Below are positions 12,096 to 22,112 of a stretch of DNA of 64,000 bases, piece after piece. This stretch comes from Rhodamnia argentea (taxonomy: Eukaryota > Streptophyta > Magnoliopsida > Myrtales > Myrtaceae): assembly GCF_020921035.1 (NCBI RefSeq), contig NC_063151.1, positions 31,936,934 through 32,000,933 on the forward strand, given 5' to 3'. The first letter of the stretch is position 1, and each line of letters opens with the position of its first letter. Made by a program: the position numbers and the translations under genes. The notes beneath the pieces were generated by a model. It did no database searches and was not told the origin of the DNA. It saw only the letters and a program-made list of their open reading frames with translations.

Positions 12096-13935
12096 AAATA
12101 TGATACATAGATAACAAAAAAGGCTCAGATGGTTTGATATACAGTATAGAAGCAAATTAAAAAAACAATTGAGCGAAAAGCATAAAAAAGTTTAAATAAC
12201 ATACCCATTATTATCCCTTGAGCTCCCCTGTAGTATGAGCTGGTCAGGGTTCTAAATCTCTCTTGCCCGGCTGCATCAAAAGAGAATACATCTATTATTG
12301 CAAGGACCAGGCTCCACACAAGCAAGTAGCGCGCTCATATTTCTACCACTAATTCCCTCCAAAAAGGAAACAACAGAATGCATGCATAAAATTATTCACC
12401 CACATTCATCAAAAAATTGTAGACATCAGTAGCTCAAATTTTAACAAATCCAAAAAGTGGAACACGGCAAGAATGAATGCAGGAAAACAATTGAGTGTAA
12501 CACTACCTCAGGTGAAAGATAACAGTCATATCTCTGCTTCTTTCAATTATCAGAATATTCATTCCACTAATATGCTTTAACTTTCAAAGCAAAAACACAG
12601 CAACTTCAACAAACCCCCAACACAACCCCACCTCCCCCGCCAAAAAATAAAAAGGAAAAAGAAAATCAGCCAAACAAGTTCTACCACCTTGCTAATCATA
12701 ATAGGATACAAGCTAACATCCCAAACCTAGAACCTACAAATTGAATTTCACGAGTAAATTGGTGCATAACCTTACCTGTGTCCCATATAGCAAGCTTCAA
12801 CTTTTTTCCTCCAACTGTAACATACTTTATCTTGAAGTCCACACCTGAAAAACACGCAAAAGATTAGAAGACGTATATATCTTGTTGGAGAAATGCGCTA
12901 ACTCGCCCTCAGATACTGTACATAGGAATAAAGGTTTCTTGATGTACAGCATTGTTAATACAAAAGTGACACTACAATACTTGAAATCATCAACCGATTA
13001 AGTGGTAAGAGCATTTAACGGCCTCATAGAAACAAGAAATGACTTAGAGATAAAGTTAACCACTCAGTTCCAGACCACAGGTCCCCAAAGTGAAAGCTCA
13101 TGAGGGAACACTGTGAGCTATTACATGACAAGACCTAATCTCTTAGTCCTTGCATGATGTCATATTGAGTTTTTCTTGGAAATTTGTTGCTTTACATTGG
13201 AGCCCTAAATTAGGTCAGGCTCATCTCTTTCGGGCTCCTTCTACTTTGATTTATGCTTCTCAATTCACTCTGCGGCTCCCTTAGCTAAAACAGTAGAGAA
13301 CCATTTTGAGCCGGATAATCGATGCTTAAATTGGGAAAACAAAACTGTGATTGCATCCCATTCCACCAGTTAAATTATACTCAAACTATGATTGTGGCAC
13401 CATTCCCCCAGCCGTGACAATGATTGCCCACTGAACACAGAGAATGGAGAAAAAAAGACAGTTCACATTATCGTGTGACAGTATTTTAAAAAGATAATCA
13501 CGATCCACAATACTAAATTACGGTAGATTCGAGGGTAAACCCAGAATTCCTGACTTCACAGCCAGAAGCAACAATAAAACAATGCAAAAAGTTTAAAAGA
13601 ACTCCTTTTCAATGGAAACCCACTTCTCTGAACGCTGGAAGATCACAAGTAGATTAAAAGAAAACTCTTTTTTTTTTTTTTCCTAAGCATCCACAACATG
13701 GATCCGAACGAGAAAACAGGGAACCACCGAACGCCTTTCCTTTTTATTCATCCCACAATCTCCATACAGAAACCATAAGATGGAAAACTAAAACGTTACC
13801 AATTGTGGGAGACAGATCCTCGAAGGTGTCGGAGGTGAAGCTCAAGAGAAGAGAGCTCTTCCCAACCCCAGAGTCCCCGATCAAGAGCAACTTGAACAAG
13901 TAATCGAACTCCGGCTGGCTCGAAGAGACTTCCAT
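10305..13935 (-). CDS. Rab GTPase RABC1 (Rab18 family)
   Basis: Six minus-strand coding exons: 13935-13800, 12844-12776, 12270-12205, 11466-11345, 11020-10892 and 10418-10305. All introns are GT-AG and the sum is 636 nt, giving 211 residues. That matches the usual RABC1 length (about 212). Small-GTPase motifs are all present: P-loop GDSGVGKS at residues 20-27, switch II WDTAGQERF, NKVD and ECSAK. The C-terminus is CCSW with the stop at 10305-10307, a double-cysteine prenylation signal of CCXX type. The ATG at 13935 is the first in frame; the codon 21 bases upstream is TTG. A 5' UTR intron is possible between about 14080 and 13990 but is not certain. Family knowledge: membrane-attached vesicle-traffic regulator linked to lipid droplets and ER. 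The protein looks fully functional. Confidence 0.95.
12060..12092. repeat. (GA)n microsatellite in a RABC1 intron
   Basis: Perfect GA dinucleotide run of about 32 bases inside the intron between exons 3 and 4. It is one of many GA/CT tracts in the window. Confidence 0.95.
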
Positions 13936-14374
13936 TCGCAGGCGCCCAAATCCCAAACCCTAACCCTGACGATGAAAAAACGCACCAATCTAAGGGACCA
14001 AAAGCCCGCAACAAAAAGCGAAAGCGGTGAATCATTCTTACACTTCTCAATCATGGAAAGAGGGAGAGGGAGCATACCAACCTTCGAATCTCCGATTCAG
14101 GCGAGACAAAACTTGTTCGTCGATCTGAACTAGAAGCGAATTGAATGAGAATGCGAGGGATCGAAGAAACGCCGAAGAGAAGAGGAAGAAGAAGCGCGAG
14201 AGAGATTGCGAGGTTGCATCGAGGCGAAGAAAGCTCTAAAGTCTTCCTCTGTCCCTTCCCCCTTTCTTTTTGTATTAAAACAACAAAAATTAAATTAAAA
14301 TTCGTATGACGTGCCACCGCATCTGATTAATATAGTTTGATTCATAAAATGGCCTAAACTTTTGTTAATTCATT
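13936..14374. other. RABC1 5' UTR/promoter region
   Basis: Sequence immediately upstream of the RABC1 start. It carries pyrimidine-rich sequence on the minus strand typical of a plant leader and no convincing coding frame. No clear TATA element was chosen. Confidence 0.4.
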
Positions 14375-14389
14375 CTTATAATATGATTC

Positions 14390-14573
14390 TTTTTTTTTGG
14401 TAACCGAGATTTTTCACGTGCAATAGACTATTTCTTAGGATGGTGGGGGTATGAGCGCTAATGCTACCGATTAAGTCCCCTAATACGCGGCCGGGGAGAT
14501 TCAAACTTAGGACCTCATCGGTTTAACTGTCTAAGGTCCAATGATCTCACCAACTCAGCCAACGCCTCATTGG
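14390..14573 (-). mobile_element. tRNA-derived SINE with poly(A) tail
   Basis: Read on the minus strand, the element has a polymerase III box A, TGGCTGAGTTGG (complement of 14550-14561), which fits TRGYNNARNNGG exactly. A box B-like stretch GTTTGAATC (within 14496-14507) follows, one base off GWTCRANNC. It ends in a run of nine A (14390-14398 as T on the plus strand). A perfect 15-base duplicate, CTTATAATATGATTC, flanks it at 14375-14389 and 14574-14588, the signature of LINE-type target-primed insertion. Length is about 184 bp, in the normal plant SINE range. The perfect duplicates suggest a fairly recent insertion. It has no coding capacity. It lies just upstream of RABC1. Confidence 0.9.
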
Positions 14574-14848
14574 CTTATAATATGATTCATTTTGCTCCGA
14601 ACTTAGCTAGAAATGACCTGACTCCTAGGAAAATTACATAGAAAACCTATTCAATCAAGTTGAGGTTCACAGAGTTATAGATGATATTGTTATTGATCAA
14701 CTTTGTTTAAAATCATACATTTTATGGTTGTAATGTAATGTAATGTAATGTTATAGGTAACAATATCCACATTTATCTAATAAGACCAAGGTAGTCACGT
14801 ATGATTACATGACTAATTTAATATTATTGTTCATGTCTTAACCTCAAG

Positions 14849-14862
14849 TGATATGAGCATTT
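14849..14862. repeat. 14-bp direct repeat left of a foldback element
   Basis: TGATATGAGCATTT occurs here and again at 15585-15598. The dozen bases before each copy are also related, so the duplicated unit may be about 27 bp. Confidence 0.8.
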
Positions 14863-14867
14863 TCTAT

Positions 14868-15569
14868 TAGGAAAATTTTAAAAAAAAGGAGGGGCCTGAA
14901 ATGCCCTCGTTTTATTAAACAAGAGCATGATGTAGACCTTATTTTAAATAAGGGCCTAAAATGCTCAAATTATTTCAAAGAAGCGTATGGGAAAATGTCA
15001 TTTTTTCTATTATTTTTTTATTTTTTGCTATTTCTTTTTTGACCTTTTCTTTTTTCTCCCCTCCTCAGGCTATCACCGGCCTCAAGCCGCCTTTGCCTTT
15101 GGGTTGGCGTCGGGCTACCCCCGCCTCCGAGCCGGCATCAGGCGAGGGTTGTCGTCGAGCCGACAAGGGTCGCCCTTGCTTGGCCGGGCAAGGGTAGCCC
15201 GGCTGACACCGGCCCGGGCAAGGGTAGCCCGATCGACGTCGGCCTGAGTGAGGTCGCCCTTGCCTGGGATGGCAAGGCTGCCCTCGCCTAACGCTAGCCC
15301 CAATGAAGGTAACCCGAGGCCGGTGATGGCTTGGGGAGGGGGGGAGGGAGGGGAGAAAAAAGAAAAATAAAAAGAAAAGGCAAAAAGGAAAAAAAGAAGA
15401 AAAAAAATATAAAAAAAAATAAAAAAAGGAAAGGACGAAATGCCCTTTAGTTAAGCCCTTTTTTGAAATAATTTGAGCATTTCAGATTTTTATTTGAAAG
15501 AAGGTTCACTTCAGACTCTTATTTGAGAAAATGAGTGTACTTCGAGGCTCTTTTTAAAATTTTCCCCTT
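14868..15569. mobile_element. Foldback element with GC-rich core
   Basis: The outer arms are inverted: the left (aggaaaattttaaaaaaaag) matches the reverse complement of the right (ggggaaaattttaaaaagag). A second inverted pair lies at about 14965-14985 (aaatgctcaaattatttcaa) and 15462-15481. The core (15065-15330) is strikingly GC-rich and itself contains short inverted and direct motifs such as 'gggcaaggg' and 'gccctcgcc'. Similar GC cores occur inside the AT-rich foldbacks near 20290-20460, 27830-27930 and 36840-37020. No transposase is present. The flanking 14-bp direct repeats lie a few bases outside the arms. Class is uncertain. Confidence 0.65.
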
Positions 15570-15598
15570 TTTTAAGTCCCGAAATGATATGAGCATTT

Positions 15599-17235
15599 GA
15601 TCTTACCCAAAAACCTGAGAAATGGAACAAAAATTCCGGCTTATGGAAAATTTTGGTTTTCATTTGTTTGAATTTGCTACAATAGCAACTCCTACTTCTC
15701 TTTCAAGACTCCAAAAATGTTGACTTATTATTACATTTGTTACTAATCTTCTTAATCCCAATCATGTAACTCCTATTTTTTTTTAAATTTTTATGATTTG
15801 TTAACTAGTATCACTAGGTTATTAATTTCAAGAATTTCCTACAAGATAACGGGGATGAGGAAGGTTTCAGAGTAAGTTCTAGGTTTTAGGGCATGCGGGA
15901 TAGGTTCTAGGTTTTAAAAATTGGGGAACCGATTTCGATGAGTAGGTTTCATATTCCAAGAGGTGGAACCTGGAACAAGTCTTTGCATTTTCTTATTCCA
16001 TGTCTTCGCATGATCCTGTGGTATTCCATGGCGTACGATGATGAGTGTGTAATCTGGAATCATTAGTTTGAGATTTTATTATCAACAACATCCAAAACTG
16101 AGATATTTACTTTTTGAATGTTTCATATTTTTCGTATGTCCAAATATGAGTTATGATCAATGGATTATAGCAGCAGCAAATGGTGGTCATTAAAGGCGAT
16201 AATTCACTACAATCGTTCAATTAAGAATATATATATAACTTGGGTAGACCTTAAAACCGACCTTGGGACCCGTGAGATTGTGACAAGGTAGGTACTGGGC
16301 TCCACGATAGATTTTAGGTTCCAAAAAATAGAAAACCGATCCCGACGACTAGGTTCTATTAAACTTGAAAAGAACTCGGAATAGCTTACACCTACAAAAT
16401 AGGATTTTGCATTCACCTTAACAATACTCGTGCTAAACTAGTCCTTTTGTGAAGATTATGTGTTACGTTTATGTTGGCATTACTGTACCATTCATTTCAA
16501 AGAAACCCTTTTAAGCTCGATTTCTGTATTTGCTTCCTCAAACAAAATCTCTATCGTGGAAAATTATCAATTAGAAAGAAGTAAATTTAAACAAAGATAC
16601 TGGACAGACAGATTGGGCGAGGCAAAACCACTTCCCAATGATTGTAAGGGACGACAATAGCGCTCAAGGATGGGGTCTGGTTCCACCTGGTGACCCCCTA
16701 TTTATGGACTCATTACAACTGCCAATCCATATTTAACCCCAAAGGCAAATCTTCTCTTGATCGACTTGGTGTCTGGATGGATAGATTAGGTCTTGAATTG
16801 TCGATTATAAAGTTAGCTGAAGATAGAGCTTTGATCGTTGTTCTGGCGATGGAGTCGATACGTAACTCACTCGAATCCATGACTTGTTGGAGTAGTCTTA
16901 AGATATATTAGTTATTTGAGGAATCCCTTTATTTCTCATTGTGCATGAGCGTTCATATTTGTTTTATGTTCGGAAGCATGTTCTAATGATGATTCTGGGT
17001 TCAATTTCAGTTTTGGGAAACTCGGATTGTGCTACTTTTTCTGAAAATAGTCGGTTAATTGTGGTCATATCCTTAATAGGTACCGCCACTTTCGTGGTAA
17101 ATGTAGCGTGAATGTTCAAACCAAGCTTCTCGGGCGTGACCATCGGGTTGACAATAAAGAGACGATGCCTTAAAGGAGGAGGGCAGCTAAGGGTTTTGAA
17201 TGTTTTGATGAAGGATGAAAGATACATGGGTTATG
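15599..17235. other. Repeat-rich intergenic DNA
   Basis: No gene recognised. Segments at about 15887-15960 and 16305-16372 are related to each other (aggtt..aaccgat..cgac..aggttc) and look like parts of a degenerate hAT-type MITE, but ends and target duplication could not be fixed. Open frames here are short and without family resemblance. Confidence 0.4.
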
Positions 17236-17243
17236 GAAGAAAT

Positions 17244-17820
17244 TAGGGGTGAGCAAATCGAATTGCCCGGATTGGCCGGGATCGGTGGTCCGATTCCCGG
17301 TCCTAGAAGGAGCGGTCCGGTTCTCGGTTCTAGGGTCTGCTAGGATCGGATCACTCGGACTAGACCGATCGAATTTTTTTTTATTTGGATCAAGAAAACT
17401 CCATACGCATGGAATTTTCTCGATCTTGCCTTTTTAGTCCCCAAATGAAATCTCCATCTCGATCTTGCCTCGGTTGGTTCCTAGGCCGTTTTTTACCCAA
17501 AGGGAGATCGTTTCTACTTGAATCCCATGTGCATTTTGGAAATAATCTTGCAAAAAGTTCTTAGCTTTGCCTTGAAAGTCCCGCTTCAGGAAATGAACTC
17601 GAAATTTTTTTATGTCCAGCCTCTATTTTTGCTGGATTGGGACCGTCCGGGAATGGTGCATTTTTTTTTTTTGGCATGTGTCCAATCCAATAGAATCACC
17701 CGGGAACCGGACCACACCGGTGGTTTGGTTCCCGGTTCTGGAAAATTGAGAACCGAGACCACCGGTCCGGTTCTCGATTCTTGAGGAGAACCGGACCGGA
17801 TAGGAAACCGATCACTCCTA
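17244..17820. mobile_element. hAT-type MITE with 8-bp target duplication
   Basis: The left terminus TAGGGGTGAGC and right terminus CACTCCTA are imperfect inverted repeats of the common plant TAGGGGTG class. A perfect eight-base duplicate, GAAGAAAT, flanks it at 17236-17243 and 17821-17828, as hAT transposases produce. The subterminal regions are rich in CCGG-type words in both orientations (17270-17370 and 17690-17815), which form a long imperfect stem. It is 577 bp with no transposase open frame, so non-autonomous. Confidence 0.9.
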
Positions 17821-17879
17821 GAAGAAATGGGTAAATATTTATATTTCATTCACGCTAGCAGTGGGAAAATGTGCATTAG

Positions 17880-18500
17880 AGGCATTTACATTGAAAGTCA
17901 TTGATCTTTCTTTCTTAAACCACTACTTCTGTGCACCAGCTAACGTCCTCGGTTTCGACATTTGTTGAAAGGCTAAGGAAATTGGCGAAATGGTCCAACT
18001 CTCATGTTGTCCATTGTAAAAAAAAATTACGAGATAATTTAACATTAAAGAATTTGAATTACCATTATCCATATAGACAATGAATTTTGCGTGATGTATC
18101 ATTTTCACATAGAAAAGTTTTATTAAGCTTCATAGGACTTTTTGGGCCTGTTCAAAGATGTTTCATCGAGTGTACGAGGATCAACGTGCTTAAGAAATAT
18201 CTGAATTAGGAAAATATAATAATTGTCCAAAACGATCTACTTTGGGCGAAGGGATTCAATCCATAGTTTATATTATGTCTTCTCTATATTATGTCTTCTC
18301 TATGATAAGTCGTTAGATGATTGCTTTTCTAATGCGACTCCATATATACCACTTACGATGGCATCTTAAGTCAAGTAACAAGGAAAATCTACGATATACG
18401 ATAGCAAAATGTGGTACATTATGTCCTTTGGAGTATAAAATCTAGTAGTTATTGTCAGGTTACAAATCTTCGCCGATTATAACGCCCCATTTATCAAAGT
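17880..18500. repeat. Older copy of the YUCCA upstream region (distal part)
   Basis: Blocks here match blocks upstream of the intact YUCCA gene in the same order. 18117-18215 (attaagcttcataggact..., ...gcctgttca...) matches 20871-20965, 17997-18060 matches 20769-20826, 18288-18330 matches 21505-21545, and 18410-18450 matches 21700-21745. Divergence is substantial, so the duplication is not recent. No coding sequence is seen. Confidence 0.75.
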
Positions 18501-18599
18501 GATGTGAAGATTCTCAATTGGTTATTAAACACATAAAAGGAGAATATTGATGTTTCAGCGAAAACATTGTTGGACATTATGCCTTAGCTAAAAAAATTG

Positions 18600-19218
18600 C
18601 TTTATTTTGAGCTAATCCATTTTGGAAGATGGGAGAACTCGGAAGCCAAGGAGTTAGCCGACATCAAAAATATCAAACGATTAGCCAAAGTAATATCACA
18701 GAAACGAAAGTTCTTCCTCCGATTGGCATTCAAGTTATGATGGTTGACACTGATTTGGCTGAGGATCAAAATGACCGGAGGAAACCATTTGTCGAATTGC
18801 TTAAAAGAGCCCAATAGTCCTAGAGACAAAAAAAGATTCAAAAGACAAGCATTAAAATACGTTTTGCTTGGAGCCGAATTTATAAACAGACTATCGAGGG
18901 ATAAACGTTAAAATGCCTAAGTAAGCATGAACCAATGTTGGCCATGACAGAAGTGCGCAAAGGAATTTGTGGTATACGTCAAGCTGGAATAAAATTGAAG
19001 TGGTTATTGCATTGGCATGACTATTTTTGGCCTACAATAATGGAAGCGTATCGATTAGGCAAAAGGATGTAAGTGGTGTCAAGTAAACGGACCGGTTTAG
19101 CATGTTCTGGAAACACAGTTAAATGTCATCGTGCAACCATGGCCATTTAGAGGTTGGACTATGGACATAATCGGAAAAGCATACCCTCCATCGACCAAGA
19201 GGCATATATTTATTTTGG
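18600..19218 (+). pseudogene. Ty3/gypsy pol fragment (RNase H-integrase linker and integrase N-terminus)
   Basis: Plus-strand frames show the gypsy linker and then the integrase zinc-finger region. A TEVRKGICG...RQAG...LLHWHDYFWPTI-like stretch starts near 18948. A PWPFRGWTMDIIGK-like segment lies near 19138-19180 and precedes the catalytic core. Frames are interrupted by stops (for example near 18817 and 19071) and the core is cut off at about 19219, where a hAT-like end begins. No LTR was found, so this is an internal fragment. Confidence 0.85.
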
Positions 19219-19225
19219 CTGTAAC

Positions 19226-19420
19226 TAGACCTGTCAAACGGGTTGGTCGGGTTTGGTAAAAAATGATATGACCTAAATTGACCCATTTAATTTGTTTTGA
19301 TCTATTTTAATGTAATACAAATCAACCAATTCAATCCATATCCAATTCATACCTAACCGGACACGACCCATAATACTTAAGCACGTCCATATTTAATCCA
19401 ATCTATAAAAAAAAAAATTT
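19226..19420. mobile_element. Partial hAT-like MITE interrupting the gypsy fragment
   Basis: Starts TAGACCTGTCAAACGGG directly at the end of the gypsy integrase remnant and continues with the 'gacccatttaattt'-type interior seen also in the MITE at 46688-47275. The opposite terminus was not recognised, so it appears truncated. Confidence 0.5.
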
Positions 19421-19441
19421 CTTATGATTTTTTAAAAAAAT

Positions 19442-19566
19442 TATAAAAAGCGCATGTGCTTGTGTAATTATCTTTCTATAAAAAGCGCACGTGCTTGTAT
19501 ATGCCAAAACCACATCCCTGAAGACAGTGTATAGCCGTGGAATCAAAGAGAACCAAATCATCCATG
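19442..19566 (+). pseudogene. Duplicated YUCCA core promoter, leader and start codon without a gene
   Basis: 19471-19566 matches 22018-22115 nearly base for base, including TATAAAAA, the CACGTG hexamer and the leader up to CATCCATGGAC with an ATG at 19564. After the start codon the similarity ends and no YUCCA exon follows. The TATA segment is itself repeated in tandem with a 35-bp period (19442-19463 and 19477-19498). This is the proximal end of the older upstream copy. Confidence 0.8.
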
Positions 19567-19782
19567 GACTTTCTTTTTAATGAATGTAACTTGTTTTTAA
19601 TTAATGTAATAGTAACTTGTTTTTTCATCTTCATGCAAGTATACCATTTGCAGAACTTTCACTTTCAACTTTTGCATTTTGTCTTTCCTTTAAAAGACAA
19701 GTCATTTCCTGTGCAAGATCACCAAGAACCCATTTCCCAAAAAAAAAAAAAAAAAATCAACTTTTGGTGAAATGTTTTTCAC

Positions 19783-20722
19783 GAGAAAATTATCCAAAAT
19801 GCCCTAAGCCTGCTGCACTTTTATCAATTCGATCCCAATCTTTTAATTGTCCAATTAAGTCATAAATCTTTTTACATTTTACCAATTGAGTCAATCCTGC
19901 TAATTTTGACCGTAAAACATTGACGTGAACGTTGGTTGTCCTACGTGGTACGACCGACACCGACTTGGACAATATTTATTTATTTTTTAATTTTTTCTTA
20001 GTTTGTTATTAATTATTAAATTTTCTTTTTAGTTTTTTTTTTAAAATTTTTTACAACCACTATCAGGATGTCCTCCTACAAACGAAGACAATCTCGTCCT
20101 ATTTGTGGTTCGCCGAAGAACTTAAAAGCAAGTAAGGCGAGCAACAAGGGTTCAGTGAGTAATACATCTCTTCTAAGCAAACCGAACATCCACTATGCAC
20201 ATATAAAGTAACACCAGAAACTCATCAGTCAACCCCAATGTATAATATATGTACCCAATCAAATATAAGTTATTTCATTTTAACAAAATTTTATACAATT
20301 CAACATGGCTGACAAGGTCGCCGGTTGACCAGCATCGACCATAGGCGAGGGCATCATAGCCCTTGCTCGGACTAGGCAAGGGCATCGGGCCAATAGGGGA
20401 GGGTGTTGGCTCTCGCATAGATCCGGGCGAGGGCACGGAGGCCCTTGCCCAAACCACTCTCACCTATGGTTAGCGACCACAATTGTTAATAATCGAAACA
20501 AATAAAATAAATAAAAAATTGAAATAAATATCAAAACATTATTAAAATTATTCATGTCAACGTCAGCATTGTGACGTTAAACGGACGGTGTCCACCTCAG
20601 CAATTTCTAGGTAAAATTGGTTGGATTGACTCAATTGGCAAAGCGTGAAGAGGTTTAGGATTCAATTGACACAGTTAAAACGTTTAGTGCAATAGGTGTA
20701 TGACTTTTTGGATAACTTTTCC
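19783..20722. mobile_element. Foldback element with GC-rich core (copy A)
   Basis: The left arm (gagaaaattatccaaaatgc ... ttgcac-like) and the reverse complement of the right arm (aggaaaagttatccaaaaag) are inverted repeats extending more than 100 bp. They carry related blocks such as 'ccaattgagtcaatcc' against 'ggattgactcaattgg'. The interior is AT-rich except for a GC-rich core at 20300-20460 that resembles the cores of the other foldbacks. There is no transposase. A target duplication was not convincing. Confidence 0.65.
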
Positions 20723-20739
20723 TATTTTTTTTTATGCGG

Positions 20740-22112
20740 AGAACTCCCCATTTTTTGTGAAACACCCGTTGTCCATTATAGAAAGATGCGAGGTAATTAA
20801 CACTAAAGAATCATGATTACCATTATTACTAGTGACAATAATTCTATTGATAATCCTTTTTTCATTCAAGAGTTTTATTAAGCTTCATAGGACTTTCTGT
20901 GCCTGTTCAGAGGTGTTTTATTGAGTATACAAGGATCGATGTGTGCAAGAGAGACCTGAATAAGGAAGAAGAAATCTGACTAAACACCACGATAAAAGTA
21001 AAGTGCGATAAAGATAAGTGCTGATAAGCTAAATTATAGAGCAAAGGATACGTTTTTTTTTATTGATGATTGATCGGTCATTAACAAAAGTCGTCTCCGA
21101 CTATTTATAGCCTAGTACAAGGTATAACGTCGCTTGCGGTTACTTTCTTGCACCTTATCCCTAAGTTTTCGGACTGACTTCGATAACTGATCTCCTTATC
21201 CTTTAAACAGCTTAAAGCACTAATTTAACTGCTCCGCATTTTGGCCCAAAAAAAAAAAAAAATTGCTCCGCATAGCTTTCGGTGTAACAAACCGAATTCA
21301 TGGTGTCGCCGACGTCCATGTTTAACCGAGTGTCGGTTTGCCGTGCTCTCGGCTACCAACGTATCTTCTCGTGGGCTTCGTGACCTCCCCGTGGGCTCTA
21401 TGACTATTTAAGGCCCACCTATCCAATTTTTTTTTTTTTTTGGTCGAACAGAGGGTCTACTCTTAGATAAAGAAGTAAATCCATATGTATATCCTATGTT
21501 TTTCCTCTTACAAGTCGTCACATGATTGCTTTCTTTTAAGGCAACTCTCTCTATTTTTTCCAATTACGGGAAAAAAATCCGAAGTTAAGACAAGTTACTG
21601 TAAAAGATATTCAGATACGCATTCCCATATGCAGCATGTAGATTGACATTTATGAGTCGAATACAAGAAAAATGTACAAACTAGGAGAGCCAAATCTGAT
21701 ACATAATGTCATTTGGGAAATAAAAATCTAGCATTTATGAATGTTCCCAGCTATTATGTCATTTAGATTCAACAAAAATGTAACTCAAGTTTAAAAACAT
21801 GCGGAAAAAGAAAAAGATGCAGATTTCGATAGTTAGATAATGTGTACATAAAACAATAATTAGGAAAAAATCCAATGTAATATCAGATTATGAAGTGAAT
21901 TAATGGCTACTTTAAGTAAGATTTCCACTTTTACAGCTTTGAACCTGCCAATTTAAAATCAGATTTTCTTCCATATTAGCTCTCATCAGTTATGGCCTTC
22001 ACACACATGAGTGCATGCTTTCTTTCTATAAAAAGGCACGTGCTTGTGTCTACCAAAACCACATCCCTGAAAGACACTATAGCTGTTGAATCAGAGAGAA
22101 CCAAAATCATCC
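20740..22112 (+). promoter_or_regulatory. YUCCA upstream region
   Basis: Contains TATAAAAA at 22025-22032, about 80 bases before the ATG, and a CACGTG hexamer at 22035-22040 just after it. The region is the second copy of the block at 17880-19566. It carries an insertion at about 20965-21500 that the first copy lacks (unidentified; contains 'cgtgggctt'-type repeated words and two poly-A/T runs). No other gene is visible. Whether the CACGTG hexamer is used is unknown. Confidence 0.6.

Noticed and set aside
13936..13956. Longer RABC1 N-terminus starting seven codons upstream
   Set aside because: The upstream codon is TTG, not ATG, and the family begins at the chosen ATG.
14496..14561. Possible tRNA gene (box A and box B present)
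   Set aside because: No acceptor stem or anticodon arm pairing could be built. Poly(A) tail and target duplicates show a SINE instead.
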